Origin: Ferrithrix thermotolerans DSM 19514
GTDB lineage: Bacteria > Actinomycetota > Acidimicrobiia > Acidimicrobiales > CAIXPF01
NCBI GenBank assembly: GCA_945906305.1
Contig: CAMDQT010000017.1
Span: forward strand, 1-64,000
DNA: 64,000 nt
Direction: 5' to 3'
Under the pieces are notes generated by a model that was given only the letters and a program-made list of their open reading frames with translations, searched no databases and was not told where the DNA came from. The position numbers were made by a program, and so were the translations under genes. This document shows, one piece after another, positions 52,848 through 61,903 of this stretch (position 1 is the stretch's first letter; every line of letters starts with the position of its first letter).

Positions 52848-54506
52848 TCAGCCGGGCCGGTCAGGTGAGCGACGGGCCTCGGTGTTGGCGATCACGTCGA
52901 GCAGCACGGTGCGGCCCTCGAGGTTGAGTTCTTGCGCGTGGCGCAGGCCATGGCGTAACTCATCCGCCGTGGTGATGGTCAGGCCGACCGCGCCCATGCC
53001 CTCGGCGATCTTGGCGTAGTCACCGGTCATGGTGGTCACCCCGAACTCGGTTCGGGCGGTCACCGGGTCCATCGCCGTGCCGATCGGGTAGGTGGCCATC
53101 GCACCGTTGTTCAACACAATGGTGGTGATGGCCACGCCGGAGCGGGCCGCGGTTTCCACATCGGTGCCTGACATACCGAAAGCACCGTCGCCCATGACGT
53201 TGAGACAGAAGCGATCTGGGTGGGCCAGCTTGGCCCCGATCATCAGGGGCAGGCCGAATCCGAGGTGCGTGGTCTTGCCCCAACCAACGTAGGAATGAGC
53301 GACGCTGGCCCGATAGAAGGGAACCATGCAATCACGCGGTGCGCCGGCATCATGGGTCACGATGGAGCGATCGTGGTCGAGGACCTCGTTGAGTACGTCG
53401 ATCACCCGGTAATAACCCAGCGGCGTGTCATCGCATTGCAGCGCCGGGCGCCACACGTCCTGCCAGGCCGCGTGCGCTTGCGCGATGGCGTCAGCGACGG
53501 GCCGTGGATCGCGGTCGGCGCCGCCGACACGGGATCGAAGCTCCCTAAGCATCGCCGCCAGGGTCAACTGAGCATCGCCCGGCAGGGCGATGTCGACGCG
53601 CTCGTCCTTGCCGATCTCATCGGGGTCATTGGTGTTGTGGACCAGCAAGGCCCGGCCGGGCACGCGCTGCCCATAGGGGGTACGGGTAAGGCTGGAGCCA
53701 ATGGCCAGCAGCAGATCGCACTCCCGCAGCCAGGCCGCAGCCGGGGCGGTAGTGGTCATCCCGCCACAACCCAGTGCCAGCGGATGGTTCTCGTCAAAGG
53801 CCGATTTCCCCGCCATGGTGCAAAACACCGGCGTCGCTGTCAGCTCGGCGAGTTCCCGAAGTTCATTGGTCGCCCCCGCGAACAGCACCCCGCCACCGGC
53901 CCAGATGACCGGCCGTTGCGCCGCCAGCAACGCGTCTACGGCCGCTATCACTCCGGCCGGGTCGGGCCCTTGGCGGGCGAGGACCGGCGGAACGTAACTG
54001 TCGGCGGCGCCGTCAGGAACGCCTTGGCGGCACACGTCGGCCGTCAACTCCACCACCACCGGGCCGGCCGGGCCGTTGCGCAACGCACTGAAAGCGCGCC
54101 GCATGATGGCCACGATGTCCTCTGGTCGGTGCACAGCTTCAACCGACTTGGCCACACCTTGGTAGTTGCGCACCGCCGAGTAGTTGGGCCGCACGCCGAT
54201 CTCGTGGGAGGCCGGCCCGCCAGGCAGCACCAGTAGCGGAATGTTGTCGGCGTAGGCCTGGGCCACCCCACCCAAGGCATTTTCGGCCCCCGCTTGGGAC
54301 TGCACGGCCACTACCCCGAAGCGGAGGCGGTCGCTCAGACGGCTGAACCCGTCCGCTGCCATGACTGCGCCTCGCTCGTGACGGAAGGAGATGGGCCGGA
54401 TTCCGGCCCGCGCCGCGGCTTCAATGAGAGGGTTATTCGGGAAGCAGGCCATCCACTGGACACCTTCACGGCGCAGAATGGCGGCGATCAGCTCGTTACC
54501 GTCCAC
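52848..54506 (-). CDS. Thiamine diphosphate-dependent enzyme (acetolactate synthase-like fold)
   Basis: 552 residues. Pyrimidine-binding domain with catalytic Glu in FRHERGAVMAADGFSRL and QSQAGAENALGGVAQAY; central domain; pyrophosphate domain with MGDGAFGMSGTDVETAARSGVAITTIVLNNG (GDG-N motif). Family options are decarboxylases, carboligases and 2-hydroxyacyl-CoA lyases. The substrate cannot be read from sequence. GTG start with GAGGAG ahead. 24 bases after the double-cupin gene. Confidence 0.88.
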   Translation of the reverse strand: MDGNELIAAILRREGVQWMACFPNNPLIEAAARAGIRPISFRHERGAVMAADGFSRLSDRLRFGVVAVQSQAGAENALGGVAQAYADNIPLLVLPGGPASHEIGVRPNYSAVRNYQGVAKSVEAVHRPEDIVAIMRRAFSALRNGPAGPVVVELTADVCRQGVPDGAADSYVPPVLARQGPDPAGVIAAVDALLAAQRPVIWAGGGVLFAGATNELRELAELTATPVFCTMAGKSAFDENHPLALGCGGMTTTAPAAAWLRECDLLLAIGSSLTRTPYGQRVPGRALLVHNTNDPDEIGKDERVDIALPGDAQLTLAAMLRELRSRVGGADRDPRPVADAIAQAHAAWQDVWRPALQCDDTPLGYYRVIDVLNEVLDHDRSIVTHDAGAPRDCMVPFYRASVAHSYVGWGKTTHLGFGLPLMIGAKLAHPDRFCLNVMGDGAFGMSGTDVETAARSGVAITTIVLNNGAMATYPIGTAMDPVTARTEFGVTTMTGDYAKIAEGMGAVGLTITTADELRHGLRHAQELNLEGRTVLLDVIANTEARRSPDRPG

Positions 54507-54530
54507 GTCGTACTCCTCGGTGTCGGAAGG

Positions 54531-55166
54531 TCAGCGCCATTCGCCGATGGCAGCGTGACAACGCTGCTCCCCGACATTGGTGATGGACAGGCTCAGCGGG
54601 CCAGGTTGCCACAGCACATCGCCCGGCGCGTGGATCACGGTGCGCTCCTGGCCATCGGCGTGGCGTAGCGCCAAGGTGGCGACGCTGAGCAACACGGTGA
54701 GGCTGGCAAACCCGTAGGTGATCGCCCCAGTGCTCTCCCCCGGCTCGAGCGCCAACTCGTACACCCGCAGCCGGTCACGTTCAAGGGTGAGGGTGTGGCC
54801 CGCAGCCTCGAGCGGTGCCGCGGTGCTATGGCCCGGTGTGGCCTTGATCTCTGCTCCGATGAGGCGCATCTCGTGGGCACCAAGGTTGTGGACCTGGTGG
54901 ATGAGTGGCCGAGAACGATGGGGCCGACACAAACAGGACCCAGCCACCGCGGTCCCGGTACGCGACTCATCTTCGCCCCAGGTGCGGTCTCTCACGGTGG
55001 CCTCGTTGACCGCAACATAGAACGTGTCCTCCGTATGACGGTGGTACCGCGTGGTGTCCCCCGGCGGAATGAGCACGTCATAGACCCGGACGAACTCGTT
55101 CTCAAAGCGCCGCCGATGGCGAGGCTCGTCGCGGACCTCGACCCAGTGCTCGTCGTGGTGGGCCAT
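54531..55166 (-). CDS. Double-cupin protein
   Basis: 211 residues with two beta-barrels: VRVYDVLIPPGDTTRYHRHTEDTFYVAV holds the HxH-type metal site of the first cupin; LRVYELALEPGESTGAITYGFASLTVLLS begins the second, whose metal ligands appear degenerate. Could be a dioxygenase, isomerase or binding protein. The ATG at 55166 chosen since the track extension is low in sense; closely packed between PhyH and ThDP-enzyme genes. Confidence 0.75.
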   Translation of the reverse strand: MAHHDEHWVEVRDEPRHRRRFENEFVRVYDVLIPPGDTTRYHRHTEDTFYVAVNEATVRDRTWGEDESRTGTAVAGSCLCRPHRSRPLIHQVHNLGAHEMRLIGAEIKATPGHSTAAPLEAAGHTLTLERDRLRVYELALEPGESTGAITYGFASLTVLLSVATLALRHADGQERTVIHAPGDVLWQPGPLSLSITNVGEQRCHAAIGEWR

Positions 55167-55200
55167 GTGCTTGTCCGTCCTTTGCCGCGGCCCAGACCGC

Positions 55201-56409
55201 CTAGATGGCGAGGTCGCGGGTGTTGTAGTCGCGGATGTACCGCTCGAAAGTGGCCTCGTTGAACCGGTAGTCGTCTTCCCTGCCGGCAAAGGGCGCATAA
55301 CAAAACCGCCGCTCATCGGGCCAATGCTGCGAGCGGGCGTCGACGGCCAGCGCGATGACCGCGGATCGCTCGTCGATACGCGTCTCGTCGTAGGCGTCGC
55401 CGTCCTGCCAGCGCAGATCGTCGGCCTTGAGGCTGAGCTTGCCCGTCACGCCGAGCACCGAGGCCCGTCGGTGGAACCCGAAGGTGATCGATACCCGGGA
55501 ATCGGCTGAGGTATTGGCGAAGGATCCGTGCAGCGTCTGGCGGTTGACGATGGTGACATCACCCGGCTCGCACAACAACGGCACCGCGTCGCGCAGGCGG
55601 TCGAAGCCTCCACTGTCCGCGACGAGTTGCTTGATATCGACCCGTCCGCAGCGATGGGTTCCGGGCAGGACCCAAAGTCCGTTGGCCGCGGTGGTGCGGT
55701 ACAACTGCACCTGGAAATTGAACCCGTGGATGCCATGATCCCAGTGCGGCGAGTCCCAGTGGGTAATACCGTCCTGATGCCAGGACACAGAGCCACCGAG
55801 GCCGGGTTGCTTGACGAAGATGGCGTCGTTGTAGGGCACGAAATCCGCACCGTTCACTGATGCAGCGATGGCCAGTAGGTCGGGATGGCCATACAGCCGC
55901 AGCGCAGCCGGCATGGCCTGGCACATACCGAACATCAAGTAGACGACGTTCTCCGGGGCGTCCGCATCGGGCACCGGCTCAGTCATCTTGGACGGGTGCC
56001 GACCGCCAAGTGCTGCGGTCCCACCCCAGGGGTCGGACAGCGGCCGCACCATGAGATAGGGCTGGATGGCGTAGTCGTGGCCGAGGGCCGGGCGGCCGAA
56101 CGCATCGACTTTCTCGCCCCGGCGCACCGGGGCCCGGCTGATCATGTCTTCGGCACCGTGGCGCAGTTCGTCCAGTTCGGCTGACTGGACGACACCTTCG
56201 AACACATAAAAACCGTGCTTGTCGAACGCGGCGAGGATGTCATGGTGCAACGTGCCGTCGGCGTTGAGGCGGACCGGGCCCCGATTGGCGAGTTCGACTG
56301 CCCTCGCCTCACCGAGCCGGAGGTAGTTCGCCATGTCCGCCACATGCTGCTCACGGCTCAGGACGCCCGTCATTACCGCACTGTCGGCATTGTCGGCACT
56401 GTCGGCCAT
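55201..56409 (-). CDS. PhyH-type Fe(II)/2-oxoglutarate dioxygenase
   Basis: 402 residues. SVSWHQDGITHWDSPHWD gives the His-x-Asp of the facial triad, and NRQTLHGSFANTS the distal His; RVSITFGFHRR provides the 2-oxoglutarate-binding Arg. Family members hydroxylate phytanoyl-CoA at C2 or other small molecules. N-terminal region MADSADNADSA is a short repeat without fold. First in a run PhyH-cupin-ThDP enzyme, which suggests sequential chemistry. Confidence 0.88.
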   Translation of the reverse strand: MADSADNADSAVMTGVLSREQHVADMANYLRLGEARAVELANRGPVRLNADGTLHHDILAAFDKHGFYVFEGVVQSAELDELRHGAEDMISRAPVRRGEKVDAFGRPALGHDYAIQPYLMVRPLSDPWGGTAALGGRHPSKMTEPVPDADAPENVVYLMFGMCQAMPAALRLYGHPDLLAIAASVNGADFVPYNDAIFVKQPGLGGSVSWHQDGITHWDSPHWDHGIHGFNFQVQLYRTTAANGLWVLPGTHRCGRVDIKQLVADSGGFDRLRDAVPLLCEPGDVTIVNRQTLHGSFANTSADSRVSITFGFHRRASVLGVTGKLSLKADDLRWQDGDAYDETRIDERSAVIALAVDARSQHWPDERRFCYAPFAGREDDYRFNEATFERYIRDYNTRDLAI

Positions 56410-56494
56410 GGCCCATCCCCCCGGATCGTCCTCGTCGGCTCAGCGTACCGCCCCCGCGTCGACCACGGTAACGGGCTCTGTACGGTGACGGCTC

Positions 56495-57661
56495 TCAGCC
56501 GTTGAGCAACCAGGCCAAGTTGTCGTGGTAGAAGGAGCGACGCGCCGACGCCACGATGGCGCCACGATTCATCGACGCCTCGAACTCGGCCAGAGGGTTG
56601 CGTCCCCCTTCGGGATGGGGCCAATCGGAGGCGAACATGAACAAGTCCGGCCCACAATCGTTGATGAGCCGACCGACGTCCTCAAAGTGCCAGGGGTTGA
56701 ATCGGACTTGGCGTCGGAGGTACTCCGAGGGCTCCAACGTGAGCTTGGCTAGCTCCGGCTCGTTGCGGCCGAAGGCGCGCTTGGCGTGATCGAGTCCGGC
56801 CAGCAGATTGGGGACCCAACCGGCCCCGAGCTCGACAAGGCCACAGCGCAGACCAGGGAACTGCTCGAAGACCCCATCGAGAACCAGGCAGGCCAGCAGA
56901 TTCTCGGCATCGTGGTGGACATTGAGGAAATCCTTCGAGCGCACGTTCTCGCCGCCACCGGCGAAGTCTTGGCCCGAATCGCGGCCGTTGTGGTGATAGC
57001 TCAACGCCATCTGAGTGGAGCCGTTGCCGCCGAAGTGGAACACCATCGGCACGTTTGCCTCGGCTAGCCGGGCCCACACCGCGTCATGGTCAGGATGGGT
57101 GGGGCTCTTGTCGGTCGGTACGCCGTGGGGAATCCACACCGCTGCGCACTGCACCGCGAGGGCCTCGTCAAGGCAAGCAACGGCCCGTGCGGCGTCGTCG
57201 AGCGGGACGAAGGCGACGGGTAGGAGCCGTTGGTCGCCGGAGCAGAACTCTGCCATGCCCCGGTTGTGGGCCGACGCTCCGCCATAGAGCAGATCGAGGT
57301 CCCCGCCGTAGCGGAACTGGTTTGGGGCAAAGGTAGAGAACACCAACTGGCCGACAAAGCCGAGCTGGTCGAGGGCCTGGTGACGTTCGCCGGCATCCAT
57401 GGAGCCAAAGGCGAAGTACCCCTTCGGCCCGGTCACCACATTCTCGGCGAGTTTGGCGGTAGCAATGGGGTCGTTGCGACGTTCCCAGCACTGCTCAACG
57501 AGCTGCGCGGTGGCAGAGCTACCGGTAAAGGCCAGGTCCTTCAGCTTGCGTGCCGTCGCCGCATCGGCATAGGTCACCAGCCAGTCCAATGGCTCCATCA
57601 GGTGGCTGTCGCAATCGAGCACGGCAACGCCGTCATTGAGTTCCTGCGCGGTGTAGTTCAT
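56495..57661 (-). CDS. Amidohydrolase-fold (COG2159-type) metal-dependent hydrolase
   Basis: 388 residues. DCDSHLMEPLDW supplies the N-terminal metal site, later AEANVPMVFHFGG with His and the final ASDWPHPEGG with catalytic Asp. This superfamily includes decarboxylases and hydrolases such as ACMSD. ATG has GGGGGAG upstream. Divergent from a second paralogous gene. Confidence 0.88.
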   Translation of the reverse strand: MNYTAQELNDGVAVLDCDSHLMEPLDWLVTYADAATARKLKDLAFTGSSATAQLVEQCWERRNDPIATAKLAENVVTGPKGYFAFGSMDAGERHQALDQLGFVGQLVFSTFAPNQFRYGGDLDLLYGGASAHNRGMAEFCSGDQRLLPVAFVPLDDAARAVACLDEALAVQCAAVWIPHGVPTDKSPTHPDHDAVWARLAEANVPMVFHFGGNGSTQMALSYHHNGRDSGQDFAGGGENVRSKDFLNVHHDAENLLACLVLDGVFEQFPGLRCGLVELGAGWVPNLLAGLDHAKRAFGRNEPELAKLTLEPSEYLRRQVRFNPWHFEDVGRLINDCGPDLFMFASDWPHPEGGRNPLAEFEASMNRGAIVASARRSFYHDNLAWLLNG

Positions 57662-57710
57662 GAGGCTCCCCCGATTGTTCGCCAGGGTCCATCATGACAC
57701 CTCACGCGTC

Positions 57711-57725
57711 GCGCCATATTGGCGC
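57711..57725. promoter_or_regulatory. Short palindrome in the divergent amidohydrolase promoter region
   Basis: GCGCCA and TGGCGC are reverse complements with TAT between them. It lies 50 bases before one start and 50 after the other, and close to the TATTAT box, so it could bind a regulator of both genes. Confidence 0.4.
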
Positions 57726-57745
57726 CCACATACACCTTGCGCTGG

Positions 57746-57751
57746 TATTAT
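57746..57751 (+). promoter_or_regulatory. -10 element (TATTAT)
   Basis: TATTAT 25 bases before ATG of the second amidohydrolase gene, with an AGGGGGACG ribosome site between. Confidence 0.45.
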
Positions 57752-57776
57752 TCGCCATCCGCGAAGGGGGACGATC

Positions 57777-58889
57777 ATGACCAGGGCACCGATCTCGGCC
57801 GACAGCCACATTGTGGAGCCGCCGAACTGCTACGTGGATCACATCGAGCCGCGCTACCGCGATATCGCACCTCGCTGCGACGTGAACGCCCGGGGAGCGT
57901 CTGCGTACACCATCGACGGCCTGCGCAACCCCATCGCCGTCGGGCAACTCGCCGCGGCAGGTATGAGCGCGGAAGAGGTGAAGGTCCACCGCAGCGCAAC
58001 CTTCGGGGAGATCACTCGGGCGGCGTGGGAACCCAACGAGCGGGTGGCGGCACAAGACCGTGACGGGGTCGGTGGGGAACTCATCTTCGCATCCATTGGA
58101 ATGGTGCTGTGCAGCCATCCCGATTTCGACTACAAGCGGGCGTGCATGCAGGCCTATAACCGCTGGCTGGCTGGGTTCTGTGGCGCTCACCCCGACCGGC
58201 TGTTCGGACTCGCCCAAACCGCGGTGTCCTCCGTCGATGAGGCCATTGAGGACTTCGTCGCCGCCAAAGCGGCCGGTATGAAAGGCATGATGGTCACCGG
58301 CAGTCCCCAACACGAGGACTACGACCATCCCGATTACGACGCCCTGTGGGAATGTGCAGTCGATCTGGAGTTGCCGATCTGCTTTCACATCCTGACGTCG
58401 AAGGATTATGACGCCTCCACCGCGCTCACCTCACCGCGGGGCCATTCCGCCAACGCCTTCATGAACCTCATCCGCGGCGTGCAGGACATCTTGGGACTGT
58501 TCGTCTTCGGTGGGGTCTTCGAACGCCATCCGCGGCTACAGATGGTGGTGGCAGAAGGCGATGCCGGTTGGGTGCCGCACTGGATGTACCGCTCCGATCA
58601 CGCCGCGGAGAAGTGGGGCCGCTCGATGCAACGGACCATCTCCAAGCGGCCGAGCGAGTACGTGCTGTCGAATGTCCACTTCACCTTCCAAGACGACAAG
58701 ACCGCCTACGAATCACCGATGATGGTCGACTCGTCCTGTCTGATGTGGGCCAACGACTTCCCCCACACCGATTCGACCTGGCCCCGCAGCCAGGAGATTC
58801 TCGCCTCCCAGACCGGCCACCTAAGCGAGGCGCAGCGCGATCGGGCCTTGTTCGGCAACGTGGCGGAACTCTTCCACCTACCGGTCTGA
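57777..58889 (+). CDS. Amidohydrolase-fold (COG2159-type) metal-dependent hydrolase
   Basis: 370 residues. SADSHIVEPPNCYVDHIEPRY with the metal-binding DSH, LPICFHILTSKDY, and MWANDFPHTDSTWPRS holding the C-terminal Asp. Paralogue of the divergently transcribed gene but low similarity overall, so the two may act on successive intermediates. ATG at 57777 is chosen over the track start because of AGGGGGACG upstream. Confidence 0.88.
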   Translation: MTRAPISADSHIVEPPNCYVDHIEPRYRDIAPRCDVNARGASAYTIDGLRNPIAVGQLAAAGMSAEEVKVHRSATFGEITRAAWEPNERVAAQDRDGVGGELIFASIGMVLCSHPDFDYKRACMQAYNRWLAGFCGAHPDRLFGLAQTAVSSVDEAIEDFVAAKAAGMKGMMVTGSPQHEDYDHPDYDALWECAVDLELPICFHILTSKDYDASTALTSPRGHSANAFMNLIRGVQDILGLFVFGGVFERHPRLQMVVAEGDAGWVPHWMYRSDHAAEKWGRSMQRTISKRPSEYVLSNVHFTFQDDKTAYESPMMVDSSCLMWANDFPHTDSTWPRSQEILASQTGHLSEAQRDRALFGNVAELFHLPV

Positions 58890-58898
58890 GCCCGCCGC

Positions 58899-59594
58899 TC
58901 AGCGTGTTCCAGCCGGTGGTCCGGCCGAGGTGAAGCGCGTGCCGTCGGGATCCACGGCCCAGGCGGCGGGAACTTCCCAGCCGTCCTCGTAGATCAACTC
59001 CGCCATCGGACGGCGGCGCACCGGACCGTGATGACCAAGCGGACGACCGAGGGGAATGGTGGCCACCAACTCCAGCTTGGGATCGTCCGGCATGCCCAAA
59101 ATGGCGCGCAACTCCGCTTCGCAGGGTTCCTGCCAGCCGGTGATGACGCCGCCATAACCAAGGCCGCGGGCGGCGAGCAAGAGGTTCTGTACCGCGGGCC
59201 ACACGGCACCGCCAAGCGCCACCGACGAGCGACGATGACACCACAGCGCGGCGAGGATGATGACCGGTGCCTCGTGGAAGTGTTCGGTGAAATGCTCCAT
59301 GGTTCGGGCCATGCGAGCCTTCGGCGAGGACACCTCGGCACCCGACCCGGCGTCGTAGCCGTCGCGTTGGCGCTTCTCCTCCCACATCTTGCGTGCACCT
59401 TGACCGAGCAACTCCCGGGCTTGCACGGCCCGGGGACCGTCGCGCAGCACGATGAAGCGAAAGCCCTGGCGGTTCGACCCCGACGGGGCCCGGGTGGCCG
59501 CGAAGAGGATCTCGGCCAGGTCTTCCTCCGGGATCGGATCAGGGCGGTATCTCCGAATGGCGCGGGTGGTGGCGATTCCGTCGATCAGATCCAT
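58899..59594 (-). CDS. Nitroreductase-family FMN oxidoreductase
   Basis: 231 residues. TTRAIRRYRPDPIPEEDLAEILFAATRAPSGSNRQGFRFIVLRDG is the FMN-binding start; AVQNLLLAARGLGYGGVITGW the second FMN region; IPLGRPLGHHGPVRRRP the end. Acts on nitro, quinone or ene substrates with NAD(P)H. Convergent with the amidohydrolase gene, nine bases apart. Confidence 0.9.
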   Translation of the reverse strand: MDLIDGIATTRAIRRYRPDPIPEEDLAEILFAATRAPSGSNRQGFRFIVLRDGPRAVQARELLGQGARKMWEEKRQRDGYDAGSGAEVSSPKARMARTMEHFTEHFHEAPVIILAALWCHRRSSVALGGAVWPAVQNLLLAARGLGYGGVITGWQEPCEAELRAILGMPDDPKLELVATIPLGRPLGHHGPVRRRPMAELIYEDGWEVPAAWAVDPDGTRFTSAGPPAGTR

Positions 59595-59677
59595 AGTCTT
59601 TGGTTAGCGCATCAGACCTCGAGGGGTCCACACCGCCGCCTGACCCGCCGCCCAGTTCTCCCGATTGGTAGACCTTC

Positions 59678-60526
59678 ATGCCCGTACCTTCCCGTACCGT
59701 TGGCCACCAGACGGACCCCATTACCCACACCGTGGATGCCCGTTGGCTGATGTCTTATGCCGCGGGCCTGGGCGAGTCCGACCCGGCCTACTTCGACACC
59801 ACCCGCCCCATGGGCGTGGTGGCACACCCATTGTTTCCGGTGTGTATCGAGTGGCCCACGGTGTTGGCCCTGCGGGCGCTCGAAGCCCTCACGGAAGAGG
59901 TAACCGCCGATGAGAACCGGCGCGGCATCCACGCCACCCACGACTGCGTCCTGATTCGGCCCATCCAAGCGGGTGACGTGTTGACCACGGTGGCCACCGT
60001 CATTGGCGTAGAACGGCGTCAACCCGGTGCATTTCTCACCATGGACATGGTCACCACCGATGGGAACGGAGCCGTCGTCTGCCGAACACGGCAAGGATCG
60101 TTGTACCTCGCCACCGACGTGTCCGGTCCTGACCGGCCCGCCCCGGCGGAGGATCCCCTCCCCGCTTTACCGGCCGCGCCGATCGCCACCGAGCACGTGC
60201 AGCTCAGCAGCACTGCGGCCCACGTGTACACCGAGTGCGCACGGATCTGGAACCCGATCCATACCGACCTCGCCGTGGCTTCAGCGGCCAATCTGCCCGG
60301 ACTCATCCTGCACGGCACGGCGACGTTGGCCCACGCCGTATCTGCCGCCGTCAGACACCTCGGTGGAGGCGATCCCCTCTCCGTGACCCGAATCCGAGGC
60401 CGGTTCGCGGCCATGGTTCCCATGGCCTGCACTCTGTCGGTACGGGTGTTCGCCAACGGGCGTTTCGAGGTCTGCACCGAGGACGGCGCGACCGCGGTAC
60501 GCGATGGCCATGTACACCTCCAATGA
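59678..60526 (+). CDS. Double-hotdog MaoC-like dehydratase
   Basis: 282 residues with two hotdog folds: an N-terminal half (ARWLMSYAAGLGESDPAYFD) and a C-terminal hydratase half with the Asp/His-type motif NPIHTDLAVASAANLPGLILHGTATLAHAV. This arrangement matches 2-enoyl-CoA hydratases of the MFE-2/Hsd4B type used on bulky acyl chains. ATG has no strong ribosome site. First of three co-oriented genes. Confidence 0.82.
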   Translation: MPVPSRTVGHQTDPITHTVDARWLMSYAAGLGESDPAYFDTTRPMGVVAHPLFPVCIEWPTVLALRALEALTEEVTADENRRGIHATHDCVLIRPIQAGDVLTTVATVIGVERRQPGAFLTMDMVTTDGNGAVVCRTRQGSLYLATDVSGPDRPAPAEDPLPALPAAPIATEHVQLSSTAAHVYTECARIWNPIHTDLAVASAANLPGLILHGTATLAHAVSAAVRHLGGGDPLSVTRIRGRFAAMVPMACTLSVRVFANGRFEVCTEDGATAVRDGHVHLQ

Positions 60527-60622
60527 GTGGCGACCACGGGAGGCGTTGCGGTGCGCGGCATGGTTAACCCGGCATGGTGAACGTCGCCTCGTGGCCCAAC
60601 CTAGCCATGGAAAGATTGTCCC

Positions 60623-61804
60623 GTGCTGAACCGTTTCGATGACTACCCGATCCACCAGATCGGCGCTCCGATGCTGCATCTGGAGACGGCTAGTCCCAAC
60701 GCCTACAACCGCTATTTCTTCAATGGCTACCGCCGCGATGGCACGCTGATGTTCGGTGCTGCGCTCGGCGTCTACCCCAACCGCGGGGTCATCGACGCTG
60801 GCTTCAGCGTCTTGCACCACGGTGAACAGCTCTCGACGTTGGCATCGGGTCGGGCGCCGCTCGACCGAACCCGCACCGAGGTAGGCCACCTGCGCGTCGA
60901 TGTCATCGAACCGATGCGCACCTTGCGCGTTCGCTGCGACCCCGACTTCAGTGCACTCGGTGCTGACCTGGTCTTCCACGCCCGCACCGCGGCGGTGCAG
61001 GAACCGCCCTTTCACCTTGAGCAGGACGGGCGGGTGGTTCTGGACTACACCCGGGTTACCCAGTTCGGCTCCTGGGAAGGCTGGCTCAGCGTCGACGGAG
61101 AGCGAATCGACATCGATTCGACGGTGCTCGGCTGTCGGGACCGGTCCTGGGGGGTTCGACCGATCGGTGAGCGGGCGGGCCGAGGGGCACCCTCGCGACG
61201 CGCTCCGCAGTTCTTCTGGCTGTGGGCGCCGTTGAACTTCGACGGGTGCGGGGTGCTCTTTGATGTCAATGAGTTCGGTGACGGTCGACGTTGGCACGGC
61301 TTTAGCGCCATCGCCCCCTGCTTGCTCGACAGCATGGGTCCATTTGATGAACTCGACGACGAGTCCGTGCTAGGGCGCGAGGCGCAACGTCGCGCCGCGG
61401 AGGACGCGGTGTTGGAGCCGCCGATCGCCATGCGCGATGCCCAGTACGTGATCGACTGGGAGCCCGGTACGCGTCACAGCGCCATGGCTTCGATCATCCT
61501 CGAGCCCTACGGCGGTATCGATACCCACATCATCCGACTCGAACCTTTGGCCACCTTCGTAATGAGTGGACTCGGCTACGGGCATCCCGAATGGGGCCAT
61601 GGCTGTTGGCGAGGCGAGAAGGCCGCCATCGACTGGCGCGGGCAGAACAACGAAGTGGACTGGTCCGCATCCACCAGTATCCATGTGCAGCAACTGGTCC
61701 GTGCCCGGTGGGGGACACAGCTCGGCATTGGGGTCCTCGAACAGTTGGCGATTGGCAACCACGACCCAACCGGTTTGACCGGGCTGTTCGACGGCGCCCC
61801 CTGA
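60623..61804 (+). CDS. DUF7064/7065-like protein (hydroxyneurosporene synthase-like fold)
   Basis: 393 residues. GCRDRSWGVRPIGE and FWLWAPLNFDGCGVLFDVNEFGDGRRWHGFSA resemble the lipocalin-like tandem fold seen in CrtC/AttH relatives and in DUF7064/7065 proteins of actinobacterial lipid and steroid catabolism. A catalytic Asp/His pair may be in HPEWGHGCWRGEKA. GTG start has GGAAAG upstream. No signal peptide. Confidence 0.6.
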   Translation: MLNRFDDYPIHQIGAPMLHLETASPNAYNRYFFNGYRRDGTLMFGAALGVYPNRGVIDAGFSVLHHGEQLSTLASGRAPLDRTRTEVGHLRVDVIEPMRTLRVRCDPDFSALGADLVFHARTAAVQEPPFHLEQDGRVVLDYTRVTQFGSWEGWLSVDGERIDIDSTVLGCRDRSWGVRPIGERAGRGAPSRRAPQFFWLWAPLNFDGCGVLFDVNEFGDGRRWHGFSAIAPCLLDSMGPFDELDDESVLGREAQRRAAEDAVLEPPIAMRDAQYVIDWEPGTRHSAMASIILEPYGGIDTHIIRLEPLATFVMSGLGYGHPEWGHGCWRGEKAAIDWRGQNNEVDWSASTSIHVQQLVRARWGTQLGIGVLEQLAIGNHDPTGLTGLFDGAP

Positions 61805-61903
61805 GCGAGCTGAAACGTGCTCAATGCGCGCGGCATGAACCGCAGACCTCACGGCGCGATGATCGGGGGCAAACTGCAGCGACCCTCCGGAAAGGTTGAA
61901 CTG

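Noticed and set aside
53220-54236. 338-residue plus-strand ORF
   Set aside because: Antisense to the ThDP-dependent enzyme.
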